A stretch of DNA of 64,000 nt from Homalodisca vitripennis (GCF_021130785.1 NC_060213.1:67332501-67396500), one strand, 5' to 3'; counted from the stretch's first letter, positions 8,431 through 19,257 are shown. Numbers and translations: made by a program. The notes: generated from the letters alone by a model not told the origin.

Positions 8431-10721
8431 AGTTTGAGTTGCCGTATCAAAATAGTGAACAGTGAATAATAATCAATAAATCACTATACCTAAAACTTAA
8501 TCATTATATTTAAGTTATGCTTACTTGGATATCGAATGGATCTACTACTACGAAAATAGGAATGGGGCTGTAAGGTTTGTAAGGTAGGTTTAGATTAAGG
8601 TTGTAAAATATTATAATATATTACGATCAAGGGCTGTTGTGAGAGGATTTAAACAATAGGTTCGATTGGCAATACAACACCCTGAAATGAAACCAACACA
8701 TATTTGATTTGTAATAGCATCTCATTAAAGCATTATAAGAGCATCTCATAAAGATCATTATATTGATTAACATTTTATATAACAATGGTTATCATCGACC
8801 AACATATTGAACACAAACTTAAATACCAATTATGTTTAATATTAAATTATTCATTAAAATGTATGTTTAATTTATTTAACTATAATATTAGAAATTTTTT
8901 GTAGTGTTGCAATAAATATGTGTTCATGAACTAACGTGAGAAACCTTTCTTTTAAAATATCTAAACATTTACATAAATTTACATGATCAAAACAAATGAT
9001 TGACTTTTTCCAAATTGAGAAAATGTAAATAAAATATATGAAATAAGAAAATATAATTTTCAATATTAAACTATTCATTTGATTACTACACATCATAATC
9101 TTTTCTTTTCATTACTTTAAGTACAGGTACCTTGAAATTGTTAATGAGACGTATTAAAATGATTAATGAAACCCTGATATGTAATACTACGTTCCTTAGA
9201 ATTAAATAAAAGATTTTCTTATTTATACAAGACTTACATTATTTTTCCACTTGACACTTGATACGCCTAAAAGATTTTTCCCACCACACGAACACAAGCA
9301 CTGGCACTTCCGAACGTCGCTTTTGGAAACCCGTCCTCGACTTCCTCCTCTCCCTCGTTGTGGTGGTTTTTGATGTTGTTGCCACCGCCAGCTCTCCAAT
9401 GACCACGCCTATGCCAAATCTCTTCATCATAATTGGTGAGTACCAATTTTACATATTAGCATGGCTGTCCCTTACATCGTCGCATGATTTTCAGAAATAA
9501 GCATTTCCGCTGCTTAAACAAGCATTTCCTGTTTGTTCATCATCGGTGTCTGGGCGGATGTGCGTATCCACTTACATCCGGAGGATGTTTGTCTCGAATT
9601 GTAATACAAGACTTCCTTTCAAGCAATTATCTATACATTGATTCTAAGAATTTTTTTTTATACTAATAATTACGTATGTCTTATAGGGCCTATCCAAAAG
9701 CAAAATATGCCATTGGCATCTGAACTGATTTTCAGTAGATTTTTCGTCACACCTGAAATTAGATAGAATAGAATTTGTTTCATATACAGCAATTATTCAA
9801 CAACAAAAATGTATAGGATATAAATAACCGTAATAGGATGTTTTTCTTAAGTAATGGCCAAAACCATTGTAGTTCTAAATAATTTGGAGACATTTGACTA
9901 GGTCTGGGTTAAAATAGTGGTGGTCCAAATCTTTCTCAAACCGGAGCTCCCCCTGTAAATACTTTAATCTCATAATGCCTACTAACAGGTTTTTGTAAAG
10001 TTTAAAAAATAATCTTTTTGCGGAGTCTATTTAAAAAGAAAATTATGCCACAATAAAAGAACTTTAATGTGATTTATAATCTCATGAATTTGTGTTTAGA
10101 TACACATGTGACAGTGATTAGACACAATAATATAATCGTTTGTGCCAGAACCTTTCGGCCCCTTTCCTGTATAACTATACTGAATAAACGATTTTTAAAA
10201 TTTATTCCTTAAGAATGACACAATACCTTAAAACCAAGGCACTTTTCCTAAGTTGGCAGTATGGTTTGCATATGGATCTTTTCTGGCCAATTCTTGAATT
10301 ATCTTTCAACGTTTCATCCAGTTCTACTTCATCCAGATCCAGGAGTAGTCTTCAGGTACATAAAATACTATGATGTTTTATTTTACTCAGCAGATTCCAT
10401 CTGGAAGTCTTCAGTTCATCGCAATAAATATATCTTTTACGGCCAAACTATTAAATGAATCTGATGTTACAGCCTCCTACTCTCAACTCAAACCCAAACA
10501 ATAATAGGTTAATTATAGCTCCCGTATGATATATAACATTTAATAAAATTACCAGTGATATCACCAAAGAAGAGGAGTGCGTTGCCGATGATGGGCAGGG
10601 TGGGAGGACACGGTAGTTTGGCAGCGGTGGCGAGAACATGTCTGTACTCCCATCTGAACCGCAAGTACATTGTCAACAGGAGTAGACAGACAGCGTACAG
10701 TAGAACCAAGAGAACTGACAT
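8430..10721 (-). pseudogene. CYP4-type cytochrome P450, truncated copy (exons 1 and 2)
   Basis: Exon 1 (10,721-10,553) encodes 56 residues: an N-terminal membrane anchor (SVLLVLLYAVCLLLLTMYL), then KLPCPPTLPIIGNALLFFGD. This is the P450 Pro-rich hinge with Cys replacing the usual Gly of LPGPP, followed by the family's P-I-I-G-N-A-L. It ends at a canonical GT donor. Exon 2 begins after TTTCAG and encodes TKNLLKISSD and then IFCFWIGP, but is cut at 9,690/8,568 by a 1.1-kb insertion; the remainder (IPIFVVVDP-like with changes) ends at GTAAGC near 8,519. No later exon follows because homology ends near 8,430. The promoter and 5'UTR are shared with the second copy at 28.6 kb. A microsomal monooxygenase is the ancestral function; this copy cannot make a full enzyme. 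Confidence 0.8.
8569..9685. mobile_element. 1.1-kb insertion in P450 exon 2
   Basis: The related exon at 30,208-30,329 is continuous, whereas here the exon is interrupted. GGGC is present on both sides (8,565-8,568 and 9,686-9,689), a likely 4-bp target duplication. The ends read TGTAAGG and (as the complement) TATAAGA, so any terminal inverted repeat is short and imperfect. The inside contains a more GC-rich patch at 9,260-9,430 with open frames on both strands (for example TSERRFWKPVLDF on plus) that I do not recognise. Superfamily unknown. Confidence 0.6.
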
Positions 10722-10960
10722 TGCCGAGACTGTACTGGTGTCGGGCTGCTAGGAGGTATGAACAAAATATATTGAATTACTAAGTGCACCGTAACACAGG
10801 TCTAACTGAAACAATATATACTTTACCTTCCCCCCTGACAGAAGACCGAGACAATAGAAGCTCGGTCACCACCACACCTTGGTTCAACGTAGTCGCGCCG
10901 TACTGTGTGTATCTGCCTCCACTTATATCTTAGCTTGCTTATATTTCTTAGGCAATATAA
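10722..10960 (-). promoter_or_regulatory. P450 5'UTR and proximal promoter, single-copy version
   Basis: This matches the region upstream of the second P450 copy (28,795-29,027) in reverse complement. Shared blocks are CAGCGCGACTACATTGA-like sequence, TCGGTCTTCTGTCA, a G-run, and AGTATATATTGTTTCAGTTA-like sequence ending near the start codon. TTCAGTT is a plausible Initiator. The 142-bp upstream block is present once here and twice in the other copy. Confidence 0.6.
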
Positions 10961-11342
10961 GCCTGTTTACATAAATATTTAATTAAAATGCCCTTTTCTG
11001 TAATAATATAACTACCCGAGATAGTGGTTAAATTAAGTATTGTGCCAGCTCTAAATGGTTTCGTCACTGGTACTGAATCAAAGATATTGTAGAATATAAA
11101 TGCTATCTAAAAGTAATGATTGGATATTCAGATTCAAGATTTTTATTCATAAATGCAAAATAAATATTTAAATTACAAGTCAAATACTAAGATCTAAGAT
11201 TGGAGGGGATGACTGATTGCTAGCAGACACGTGTGCAAGTCGGCTCAAAATTTTTTATAGTTTTCAACTTGTATTTTTCTGACAGCTTTGTTGGAAAGTG
11301 GTGCCATTACACGCGTAAAAAGTAAGAATTTTTATCGAGTCT
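10960..11342. other. intergenic sequence and probable 5' region of a LINE
   Basis: This is AT-rich DNA between the P450 promoter and the LINE. A short AGATTTTTATTCATAAATGC stretch near 11,135 looks like the reverse of a LINE 3' tail. From about 11,200 it becomes the 5'UTR of the LINE that follows. No gene was seen. Confidence 0.3.
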
Positions 11343-11530
11343 TTGAAACTTTTTATATCGTGTGTAGTGAGAAATTCGCTTATCAGTGCAATATTTCATG
11401 TACCGATCGCCGCCGCAGCTCAGTCCGGATCTAAAAGTGAGCCTGTCCAATTATCTGGCGGAACTGATAAGCAACGGTCCGAGCGCTCGTTATCTGTGAT
11501 ATCAGACCACAGCTGCTCTACAACATCAAC

Positions 11531-12045
11531 AATGCCTGCCACTGGGACTGACAAGGCCGCCAGAGTTGACGCGACTGTCATCGCCTACCTCGTCGGCAAG
11601 CGCCTTTCGTCTGGCGACGGCTTCGGCCAGCTCGTAACCCGCATCACCCACGAGTTGATGGGTATCGTCGAGGAGGCTGTGCGGGCGGCGCTGGCGTCCG
11701 TCGGCGATGAGGTGGCGAGGCTGCAGGGGCAGGTGGGAACCTTGACCAAGCGGCTAGAGGAGATGGACGACCGGCTGCAGGGGCACTGTGACGTGCTGGA
11801 GCAGTTCCAGCGACGTCAGAACCATCGCATCTTCGGGGTGGAGGAGACGACGGGGGAGAACGCCAAACGCATCGTGGTGGAGCTCTGCAGGGACAAGCTT
11901 GGTGTGGACCTGCTTGCCTCCCCTATCTGCAGGTCACAACGAGTCAGCAACCAGCCCAATCCCGGGCCCGACGGCAGGAAGAGGCATCGGCCTATTATCG
12001 TCCGTTTCATCAGTTACAGAGACCGGCGGACGATCTACAACACGA
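11531..12045 (+). pseudogene. LINE ORF1 protein, 5' part
   Basis: The frame is open from 11,343; the most likely start is the ATG at 11,531 (MPATGTDKAARVDATVIAYL). Residues about 45-95 form a coiled coil (EEAVRAALASVGDEVARLQ and a following heptad stretch with LTKRLEEMDDRL). A single-strand nucleic-acid-binding domain follows with RRQNHRIFGVEE, a LCRDKLGVDL segment and RPIIVRFISYRDRRTIYN. This is the order of L1-type ORF1 (transposase_22-like) proteins, which package LINE RNA. The frame is cut at 12,045 by a Jockey element; the rest of the domain resumes at 16,831. Base composition is GC-rich compared with surrounding DNA. Confidence 0.75.
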
Positions 12046-12259
12046 CGACGTGGACCCGACAAGACCTTCTCTACTAGAGCGACAAGTCGACCACGGAAGA
12101 AGATGGAAGAAGAGGGATCTGCCCCGGCAGTCCCAGTTGGCGGGACCGGTTTACCGGAACGGCTGGTGACACTACTGGGGTCCTGTGCGGCTTACCAAGC
12201 GGGCCCTAGCGCTGTCTGCCCAAAAGGCTTTATAAAACGCCAATCCACCGCTGGACGAC

Positions 12260-12710
12260 CCAGCAACACCTTTCCACCCGGGACGGAAGATCAGGGCCCG
12301 AGTGAAGTCGGCATTACGCCCGAAAACTGCTAGGGTGCAGCGGCCAGAGGCCAGGGAAACCTGTGCCGATTAAAGGCCCAAAAAGGCTTTTGTAAAGGCC
12401 AACTTACCGCACCAGGGACTTAGGCCCCGGCAGCCCAGCTGGTTCAACCCAGCGAATCTATACCACCTGGGACAGGAGAACAAGGCCCGGGTGAAGTCCG
12501 GAATTTACTGGAGACCTGCCAATGTGCGAAGTGCCAGGTGAGCCTGCACCGGTCAACTGACCGGGCCGCGGGATCCCTGCACTGCACTGCTGCTCAGGCC
12601 AGCAATAATATTCCACCCGGGACATGTCAGGGTCCGGGTGATGTCCAGACTACACCGGAAAGCTGCCAGGGTGCGGCGACTGAGAGACAGGGAAACCTGC
12701 ACCGGGATCT
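12260..12710 (+). repeat. imperfect tandem units in the Jockey 5'UTR
   Basis: Three units begin near 12,260, 12,449 and 12,598. Each has CCAGCRA, then CCACCYGGGACRG, then a GGYCCGRGTGAWGTC block, and two end with GGGTGCRGCG and AGGGAAACCTG. Spacings are about 190 and 150 bp. Repeated 5' monomers often supply promoter activity in LINEs, so this may be the element's promoter array; that function is inference. Confidence 0.6.
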
Positions 12711-12734
12711 TCTGCTCCGGCTGCCGAGCCCACG

Positions 12735-14060
12735 GTGTTGGCCGCGACTGCTGGCCCCGCCTGGACTCTCTCTCGCTCTTCCGCAAGCCTGCGGAAGAGA
12801 CAGGCGGCTCCGGCAACGGATCTTCCACTGAAGAGCCAACGGACGGTCGCAGAGGAAGACCATGGAAGTGGAGCGGGGCCCTCGCATCCCGCCGATCATC
12901 CTGGACCTGCCCAAAGGGTGGGTGAGCCACGCTGTTATTTTAAAGCAGCTCGTGGGCGGCGACCTCGAAGCCGTGTGCACGGCCAGAACCCTCAGACTGA
13001 AGACTACAACCGTGGCCCACTTTCCGAATCCATTCAGCGCTACCTTCAGGAGCAGAAGATCCACTTCCACACCTTCGCAATGACGACGGAGCGGCTTCTG
13101 AAGGTCGTGATAAAGGGGTTGCCTTCAACCCTTACCCCGGAGGAGCTGAAGGCATAACTCCGAGCTGACAGCTACGGCACGGTGGAAGCAAAGCTGCTCA
13201 AAACAAGGAGTGGCCAGCTGAACAGCTTGTGGCTGGTCACACTGCGTGGAGGCGATGACATCAGACCACCTGCAGAAATTTACGGCCTGACGAACATTTT
13301 GTTGTGCAGGCTGGAGGTCCGTAAGTACACCAGGTCTGGTGGACCAATTCAATGCCACCGTTGCCAGGGATTTGGCCACGCTTCAAGCCACTGCTACCGG
13401 AACGTGCGCTGTGTCCGCTGCGGAGAGGGTCACCCCGCTAGCCTCTGCCCCTAGGAATCCTCCACCCCGGCAAAGTGCTGTAACTGCGGTGAGGCCCACG
13501 CGGCCATCTACAGGGGTGCGCCATCTTCAAGTCCGAGCGGCAGCTAACATACGCGGTGGCAACCAAGGCCTCTCCGAAAATTGCTCCTAGGGTCTAACTG
13601 CCGAAATATCGTCCTGCACATGTCACGGCAAAGACTCCGGAGAATATTAACCCCATGGCCCCAAGAGATTATCCAGAGACCGGCTGTGAGGAGAGGAATT
13701 CCAAGAGGTGCAGCGGCGTCGCCATCGCCCCCCACGAAACCCGCTGAACCGCGGAGTTCGGCCTGCGAGGATCCAGGACTAGCAACCTCAACATGCTCCC
13801 GCCCGCCAGGAAACAGAGAAGCCCAGGGAAGAGTCCCCCCCACCGCCCCATGCCACGACGACGTCTAGAAATACCAAAGACGGCCCCCAGCGTGGAAACG
13901 TCATCCCCCCTGCCCACCACCGACATCCTAACGACCAAACAGCCTGCTGCCCTCCTGCCTCAAGACCTCAAGACAGAAATATCGGAGATTCTCTCCCAGC
14001 TCACCAGCAGGGTGGCGATGATGTCGCGACTCATGGAATTGTTGTCCACCATTCATGGGT
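12735..14060 (+). pseudogene. Jockey ORF1 (gag-like, PRE domain and zinc knuckles)
   Basis: Coding pieces shift frame several times. PPIILDLPKGW (near 12,890) begins the nucleic-acid-binding domain. IQRYLQEQKIHFHTFAM and LLKVVIKGLPSTLTPEELKA are the PRE (zinc-finger-associated) region. LWLVTLRG and LEVRKYTRSGGPIQC lead into knuckles CHRCQGFGHASSHC and CVRCGEGHPASLC (13,345-13,450), and a third CNCGEAH piece follows in another frame near 13,480. An in-frame stop follows KA at 13,155 and another after SLCP at 13,452. ORF1 proteins of this type bind the element RNA and, in Drosophila Jockey relatives, help nuclear entry. The tail to 14,060 is Pro/Ser-rich low complexity. The ORF overlaps ORF2 by a few bases at 14,055. 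Confidence 0.75.
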
Positions 14061-16640
14061 AAGGTGAGAGTCATCAGTTGGAACTCCAACGGGGTAGCAG
14101 ACAAGAGGCTGGAACTCAGCCAACTACTAAAAGACTTGGATGTGGACGACAGATCACTTCAACATCCCCAACTACAAGGTGTACCGCACCGCCCGGCAAC
14201 TTCAGGACATCCGACGCAGCGGAGGGTCGGCGATCTTAGTGCATCGGCAAGTGACTCACCGTCTCCTGGAAGCAGTCCTTGTCCCAGGAATCGAGATCAC
14301 TCGGGTTGCCGTCCAGTACAGTGGAGCTGAACTGGAGATCGCCTTTGTATATAACCCGCCTCAGAGGATCATCCAGCGACGCTGCCTCGATCCCTGCTGC
14401 GACCTGGCTCCCGTGCACTTGTTGCCGAGGACCTCAACGCCAAGCACCTGGACTGGATATGCCGAAACTCCAACTCCACCGGCAGAGATCTCCACCGTCT
14501 CCTGGAAAACCGTCGCCACATTCAAGTACTGAGTCCCGAAGAAACGTCACACTACAGCTAAAACGGTCGTCATATTCCAGACATACTGGACATCGGTCTA
14601 GCTGGCTCACTTGCCGGCCACATCGAGGTTTTTGCGGTGTCCGATCTTTCATCGGACCACGTGCCAGTTGTCTGACCTGCCAGACGACGGAGCTATAGCC
14701 TATCCACCGGCTCGCTCCACCAAAGTTAACTGGTACAAATACGCGAACTAGCTCGCTGACAGGCATCGACCGCCACCAAATCCTGCCGAGTCACCGGACC
14801 AGCTAGACCGACAAGTTTCTGTGACCCTTCAGGAAGCTGTGGCAGCCTCGTCATCACCTCTCTCCAGGACGGACATCGCACCACCTCTACCTGAGGACTT
14901 GATAGATGAGATACGTCTTCGACACAGACTGCGAAGGGAGTATTAGCAGTCCCGTTGTCCCCACGCCAAGCAGACCTTCAAACCGTCAGGCCAGGAGGTG
15001 CTCGCATCTGATGGCGGAACACAGAGCGGCAGCGGGAGATGACTTCGTGGAACACCAAGCTGGCGGTGGTGTCGGTGGCATCTGGAAACTCTCCAGAGCC
15101 CTCCGAGGGGAGAAGAAGACCAGGCGGCCACTTCACAGCCAGCGTGGTATCGTATACTCCCCTGGAGACCGAGCGTAAGCCTTCGCCGACACCATGGAAG
15201 ACCAAGTCTCCCCACACGCAGACGTCTACGACGAGGACACCAGCGAGATGATCGAGGACTTCCTGGAAGATTACCAACCCGAAGATGGCGACCCGTTGCC
15301 ACTTGTGACTACTCGCGAAGTGCAGGAACCACCTTCGCCGCCTTCGCCCGAAGAAGGCCCCTGGCCCGCACTCCTTGGGGACTCCAGCATTGAAGAATCT
15401 GCCGGCTTGGGTGATCTTCATGATCACCTGGATCTTCAACTCATGTTTACGCCTGGCTCACTTCCCGACCACCTGGAAGGATGCCAAGGTGATCATGATC
15501 CCTAAGCCCGGCAAGGACCCTCTATTCCCGGAGAATCACAGGACAATCTCTCTCCTGCCTGTGCTCTCAAAGATCCTTGAGAAGATCGTCCTGGCGAGGT
15601 TCCCTGAGGAGTTCTTCGCGTCTATCAGGACTGAACAGTTCAGGTTCCGCTCGGGACACTCCACCACCCTACAGCTCCGCAGAGTATTAAATACAATCAC
15701 CGGACCTGTGGAGAGGAAGAACCACTCCACTTCGGTCCTGATAGACGTGAGCAAAGCCATCGACAAGGTATGGCATGAAGGTCTCCTCTTCAAACTCACA
15801 GAGTCCCCGTTGCCTGGCAGGACCTTCAAGCTACTCCGCAGTTATCTCCACCTCCGGACCTTCAGCGTCAGCGTTGCCCGATCTGCCTTTACGACCCGCC
15901 AAGTGACATCTGGTGTGCCACAGGGATCGGTCCTTGGCCCGATCCTGTACCTGTGGTACACAAACGACTTTCCGGTCGCTCCGAGAGTGCAGCTGTCTCT
16001 GTACGCGGACGATGCGCTCCTCACGGCCACGTCTGCCAACCTGAGGATGGCTGGATTCTACATCCAGCGGCACCTGCACCTACTGGAGCCCTGGTTGAAC
16101 AAGTAGAGGATCAAGGTCAACGTTGACAAGTGTGAAGCGATAAACTTCACTAGGACAAGGAGACAAGCCGACGAATGACGAATGTCAAGTACCTGGGGGT
16201 ACACCTGGACTCCAAACTGACGTTCACTCACACTCCCCACGTCAAGAGGATCTGCGGTCAAGCGTGGAGGGGCTTCGGCAGCATCGGCCCCCTGCTCAAC
16301 TCCACGAAGCTACCGACCAGGACGATGGTCCTGCTCTACACGGCTCTGATACGACCAGTGCTCACATACGCAGCACCAGCATGGTACTACCTCACCTGCA
16401 AGACCGCACAGATACAGCTGCTCGCAGTCCAGAGCGTCTGTCTCCGGCGGGCCACTGGGTCGCCCTGGTTCGTTAGGAACACCGTGGTCAGGGCTTCGTC
16501 CAACGTCCCTACCATCAGAAGCTTCGTGGACGGACTAACATCCAGACTAGAAGAAACCGCAGCATCTTCACCGTGGGAACATCTTCTACAACTCAGTGCC
16601 CAGGAGGTCCCCCAACTTCGTCTTCCAATGGAAGACTGAT
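14055..16640 (+). pseudogene. Jockey ORF2 (AP endonuclease and reverse transcriptase)
   Basis: The start MGKVRVISWNSNGV at 14,055 is the endonuclease N-terminus with the first catalytic Asn. After a frame change the piece with SGGSAILVHRQV and LEIAFVYNPPQ follows (14,140-14,360). The rest of the endonuclease is badly decayed to about 15,370. Reverse transcriptase is well preserved from 15,375 to 16,106: WKDAKVIMIPKPGKDP, ISLLPVLSKILEKI, FRFRSGHSTTLQLRRV, a motif A LIDVSKAIDKVWHEGLL with Asp, a motif B SGVPQGSVLGPILY and a motif C LYADDALLT with the catalytic Asp pair. The C-terminal part resumes after a frame change with KYLGVHLDSKLTF and PVLTYAAPAW (16,175-16,640). The product would nick the target and reverse-transcribe the element RNA; the breaks make it inactive. 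Confidence 0.85.
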
Positions 16641-16830
16641 CGACATCGGGGACTACAACCACTACTACACTGCAAAACTACATCACACTACTGACAAGTA
16701 GCGAAAGCTACTCAGGGTTTGACCCTTGCATACACTAAGCAAAAGCCAAATCGGCAGAGGTTTAGAAAGACGTGGGGGAACAACCCCCCACAGTCACAGT
16801 GACTGACTGACTGACTGATCTACAACACGA

Positions 16831-17021
16831 AGAAGAAGGGCACGGGCATCACGGTGCGGGAGAACCTAACGGCGCGGCGACTGGAGGTGCTGAAGAGGGT
16901 GACGGCGCAGCACGGGGTCCGCAACACCTGGACCCAGGACGGCAGGGTGCTGTGGCTGGGCAGGGACGGCAGCAAGGGAGTTGCGACTCGGCTCTCCGAC
17001 CTCCAAACCGCTTCTAACTGA
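16831..17021 (+). pseudogene. LINE ORF1 protein, 3' part
   Basis: Directly after the second target duplication the frame continues with GTGITVRENLTARRLEVLK and then WTQDGRVLWLGRDG, ending at TGA 17,019-17,021. This is the C-terminal domain of the L1-ORF1-like protein begun at 11,531, where a G-x-x-I-x-E-N/D-L-T motif and a W-T-x-D-G-x-x segment are usual. If the Jockey element and one target copy are discounted, the reading frame is continuous, so the ORF was intact at this point when the insertion happened. Confidence 0.75.
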
Positions 17022-17520
17022 TTAAGTACAGCACTTTTTTACCATTTTCAGTTCCTCAATTTTGCTAACAATGTATTTTTCGTTTTTCTACTTCCTAAGT
17101 AAGCTTTCATTTACGTTCTTATACACTGTACATAAATATTTATTTCCTAATGAATTTCGACAAATTATTATTATTTGTTTTGAAGAACTTTAGTAGGGTA
17201 AATAATTTATTATAACTATTAATTTATTCTTTTCAGGAATATTATTAGAGTTATTGTAGCACCAAACAAAATTTAAATTCACTACCATTTTATTTGTTTT
17301 TTCTGTACTGAAATAGATTAATTAATGTTCATTAACTAAATTTTCGTTGAATTTTTTTCTCCACTTACATTTATAATACTGATGATTATTATAATAAGAG
17401 CCTGCAAGTTTGCATGGATGTTTAAATTTATTATGATTACTATTAGAGTAGTAATAATTGCACTTAAATTTAAATTTATATTAATTGATAAAGTATAATT
17501 TTTTCTTTGTTATGATATGC
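17022..17520 (+). other. AT-rich spacer between LINE ORF1 and ORF2
   Basis: About 500 bp of AT-rich DNA lies between the ORF1 stop and the ORF2 region. No gene was seen. It probably belongs to the LINE because both flanks do. Confidence 0.4.
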
Positions 17521-17559
17521 GTGTGTGTGTAAATGTCCTGACCGCAATATCACTGTCGC

Positions 17560-18640
17560 GTGTACCGCCGGCCGCTCGCTGCCTGCAGTATCACGCCCCT
17601 GCTCGCTGCCGCGCGCGGCTCTGACAACCCCGCCCCGAGCGAGCGCGCCTCTCCGCCGTCCCTTACCGCGCTTCTCTGCCGTTCTCTCGCTCCCTACAAC
17701 TTCCTCAATGCAGCCCACGTTAACGCACAATCACTGTTTAGTTATATTGACGAATTTCGTTCCATTTGTGAGCCGTTACACACCGACATTATCTTGGTCT
17801 CTGAGACTTGGCGAAAACCAACCACAAGCGACAAGAGCGTTAATTTAGCTGGCTACAACAATTTCAGGAACGACCGTCTACACAAACGTGGTGGTGGAGT
17901 CGCAGTTTATGTCAAGTCTCAGTTTCCTACTTCCATCTTAGTCTTATCTGATAAATTCAAATTCAAATTCAAATTCTTTATTGTGTAGTATGACAATTTT
18001 TTACAATAATTGTATTACACTCGTCAGAAAAATATGGTTTAAGTTGCATATCTAAATAAAACAATATTTCTCAAACTTTTCACAATTTCTATAGAGGAGC
18101 GGCCTGAATTTATGTTTTTGGACGTCAGTGTTAATGGAACGCATGTTTTAGTCGGTGCATGTTACAGGGCTCCCAATATCGGCCAACTTGCCAAATTTTA
18201 ACACACACTCATCGATCTTATGGCTCGTTACAGTCAAGTCATTGTCATGGGCGATCTTAACTCCTAAAAACCTTTTTGACCATAATGTTCCAGCCACTGC
18301 TAAAATTATTCTGACCCGACCCACGCTCCACACCACCAACAATTTCCTGCCCCTGGAATTTCAAAGCATGATCTCATTTTTTGTGCCTGTAAACTCCATG
18401 CCCTCAAAAATAAGCCCAATATAATCAAATATCGCAAATACAGGGACATAGATCATGCTTCACTTCTCACATATGCTGCTGCTTTACGCTGGTATGAAGT
18501 AACTACTGCCAATAATGTAGACGAAATGGTTACCAAATTTAATGCTTTTCTTACTAATTTATTTGATAAACATGCCCCAACCATAACTAAAAGAGTAACC
18601 AAGGCCCCCATTTTCAATTATTCTTTAAATTCCTCGTATA
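17560..18640 (+). pseudogene. LINE ORF2, endonuclease part only
   Basis: A GC-rich leader (17,560-17,690) is followed by NAQSLFSYIDEFRSIC, DIILVSETWRKP, GYNNFRNDRLHKRGGGVAV and VYVKSQFPTSILVLS, which is an AP-like (EEP) endonuclease with the catalytic SETW Glu. It is interrupted at about 17,945 by a short A/T-rich insertion and resumes near 18,090 with RPEFMFLDVSVNG, VLVGACYRAPNIG and VIVMGDLNS (the GDLN metal-binding Asp and Asn). Stops and frame changes follow, and a decayed linker includes YRDIDHASLLTYAAALRWYE before recognisable sequence ends near 18,640. The whole reverse transcriptase is absent. The product would have nicked the insertion site. Confidence 0.7.
17946..18085 (-). mobile_element. 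short 5'-truncated LINE tail inserted in ORF2
   Basis: The plus strand reads AAATTC four times and then TTTATTGTG, so the minus strand ends in AATAAAG followed by GAATTT repeats. That is the simple-repeat 3' tail typical of many insect LINEs that lack poly(A). It separates two halves of the endonuclease. Exact ends and target duplication are not clear. Confidence 0.5.
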
Positions 18641-19257
18641 GTAGTTATGAAGTACCAGACTATCGGCCAAGTGTGACAGAGAGGCAATGCAACTTTATGG
18701 TAGTCTACACACTATTTATTATCGTGAATAACAAACTCTGAAATAAAACTTATATAAATAGTAATATCTCAGATTTACATAAAACTATTATATTTCTGTT
18801 AATTGTATAATGCTAGCTACATTGCGAAAATTGTATATTACAACCGACTAAGAAATAACTCTTTATAATGTTAGACTATTGACTGTTTTAGTTACGTAAC
18901 TTTCTCAGCAGTGGCGAATCAGCTCACAACCTATCGCCACTCTGCTCGTGATTATTGGATCTATAATACTCTAGAATACCAAACACTCTTAATTGATCTA
19001 GATACGCTACATCGAGTGAAGTGAATAAAATGAAGCAATGCCTATGAAGCACTAGCCACGAGTTTAAGAATATTCTCAATTTGGTGTGATTAAACAAGTA
19101 TGAATGACGAATGGAAAAACTAACATAAATGTTTAAAATACTAATGAATAGATATATAAAGATAGCAAATGTTTGATAATGTATACGTGGTAGTGATATG
19201 TTTTTAATATAATAATATTAGAAGATTTCGGAAATTTCCAATCGTTATATAGGTCTA
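18640..19257. other. AT-rich sequence, no gene seen
   Basis: After the LINE homology stops there is no recognisable coding sequence. The slightly richer patch at 18,900-19,020 shows no motif I recognise. Confidence 0.3.

Larger units (their letters stand above)
12046..16816 (+). mobile_element. Jockey-clade LINE, full length but mutated
   Basis: The element is bounded by a perfect 14-bp target duplication GATCTACAACACGA at 12,032-12,045 and 16,817-16,830. Length is about 4.77 kb. It has a GC-rich 5'UTR with three imperfect repeats, an ORF1 with a PRE domain and CCHC knuckles, and an ORF2 with endonuclease and reverse transcriptase. The 3' end is a short GACT repeat instead of poly(A). Both ORFs carry frameshifts and stops, so the copy is dead, but the identical target duplications suggest it is fairly young compared with the other fossils here. 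Confidence 0.85.
11343..18740 (+). mobile_element. CR1/L2-like LINE, interrupted by a Jockey LINE
   Basis: An ORF1 with coiled coil and an L1-ORF1-like RNA-binding domain (11,531-12,045 plus 16,831-17,021) is followed by an AT-rich spacer and an ORF2 endonuclease (about 17,690-18,620). The clade is uncertain: the endonuclease style (ILVSETW, GGGVAVYV, VLVGACYRAP) suits CR1/L2. The reverse transcriptase is missing, so the 3' part was deleted or replaced after about 18,640. Excluding the 12,046-16,816 insertion, what remains is about 2.6 kb. It is inactive. Confidence 0.7.

Noticed and set aside
10261..10458. Plus-strand 65-codon ORF
   Set aside because: It lies in intron 1 of the truncated P450 copy and is not conserved as a frame in the matching intron at 29.3-29.5 kb.
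12553..16662. Numerous minus-strand and off-frame ORFs of 60-150 codons
   Set aside because: Shadows of the GC-rich Jockey ORFs; none carries a motif.
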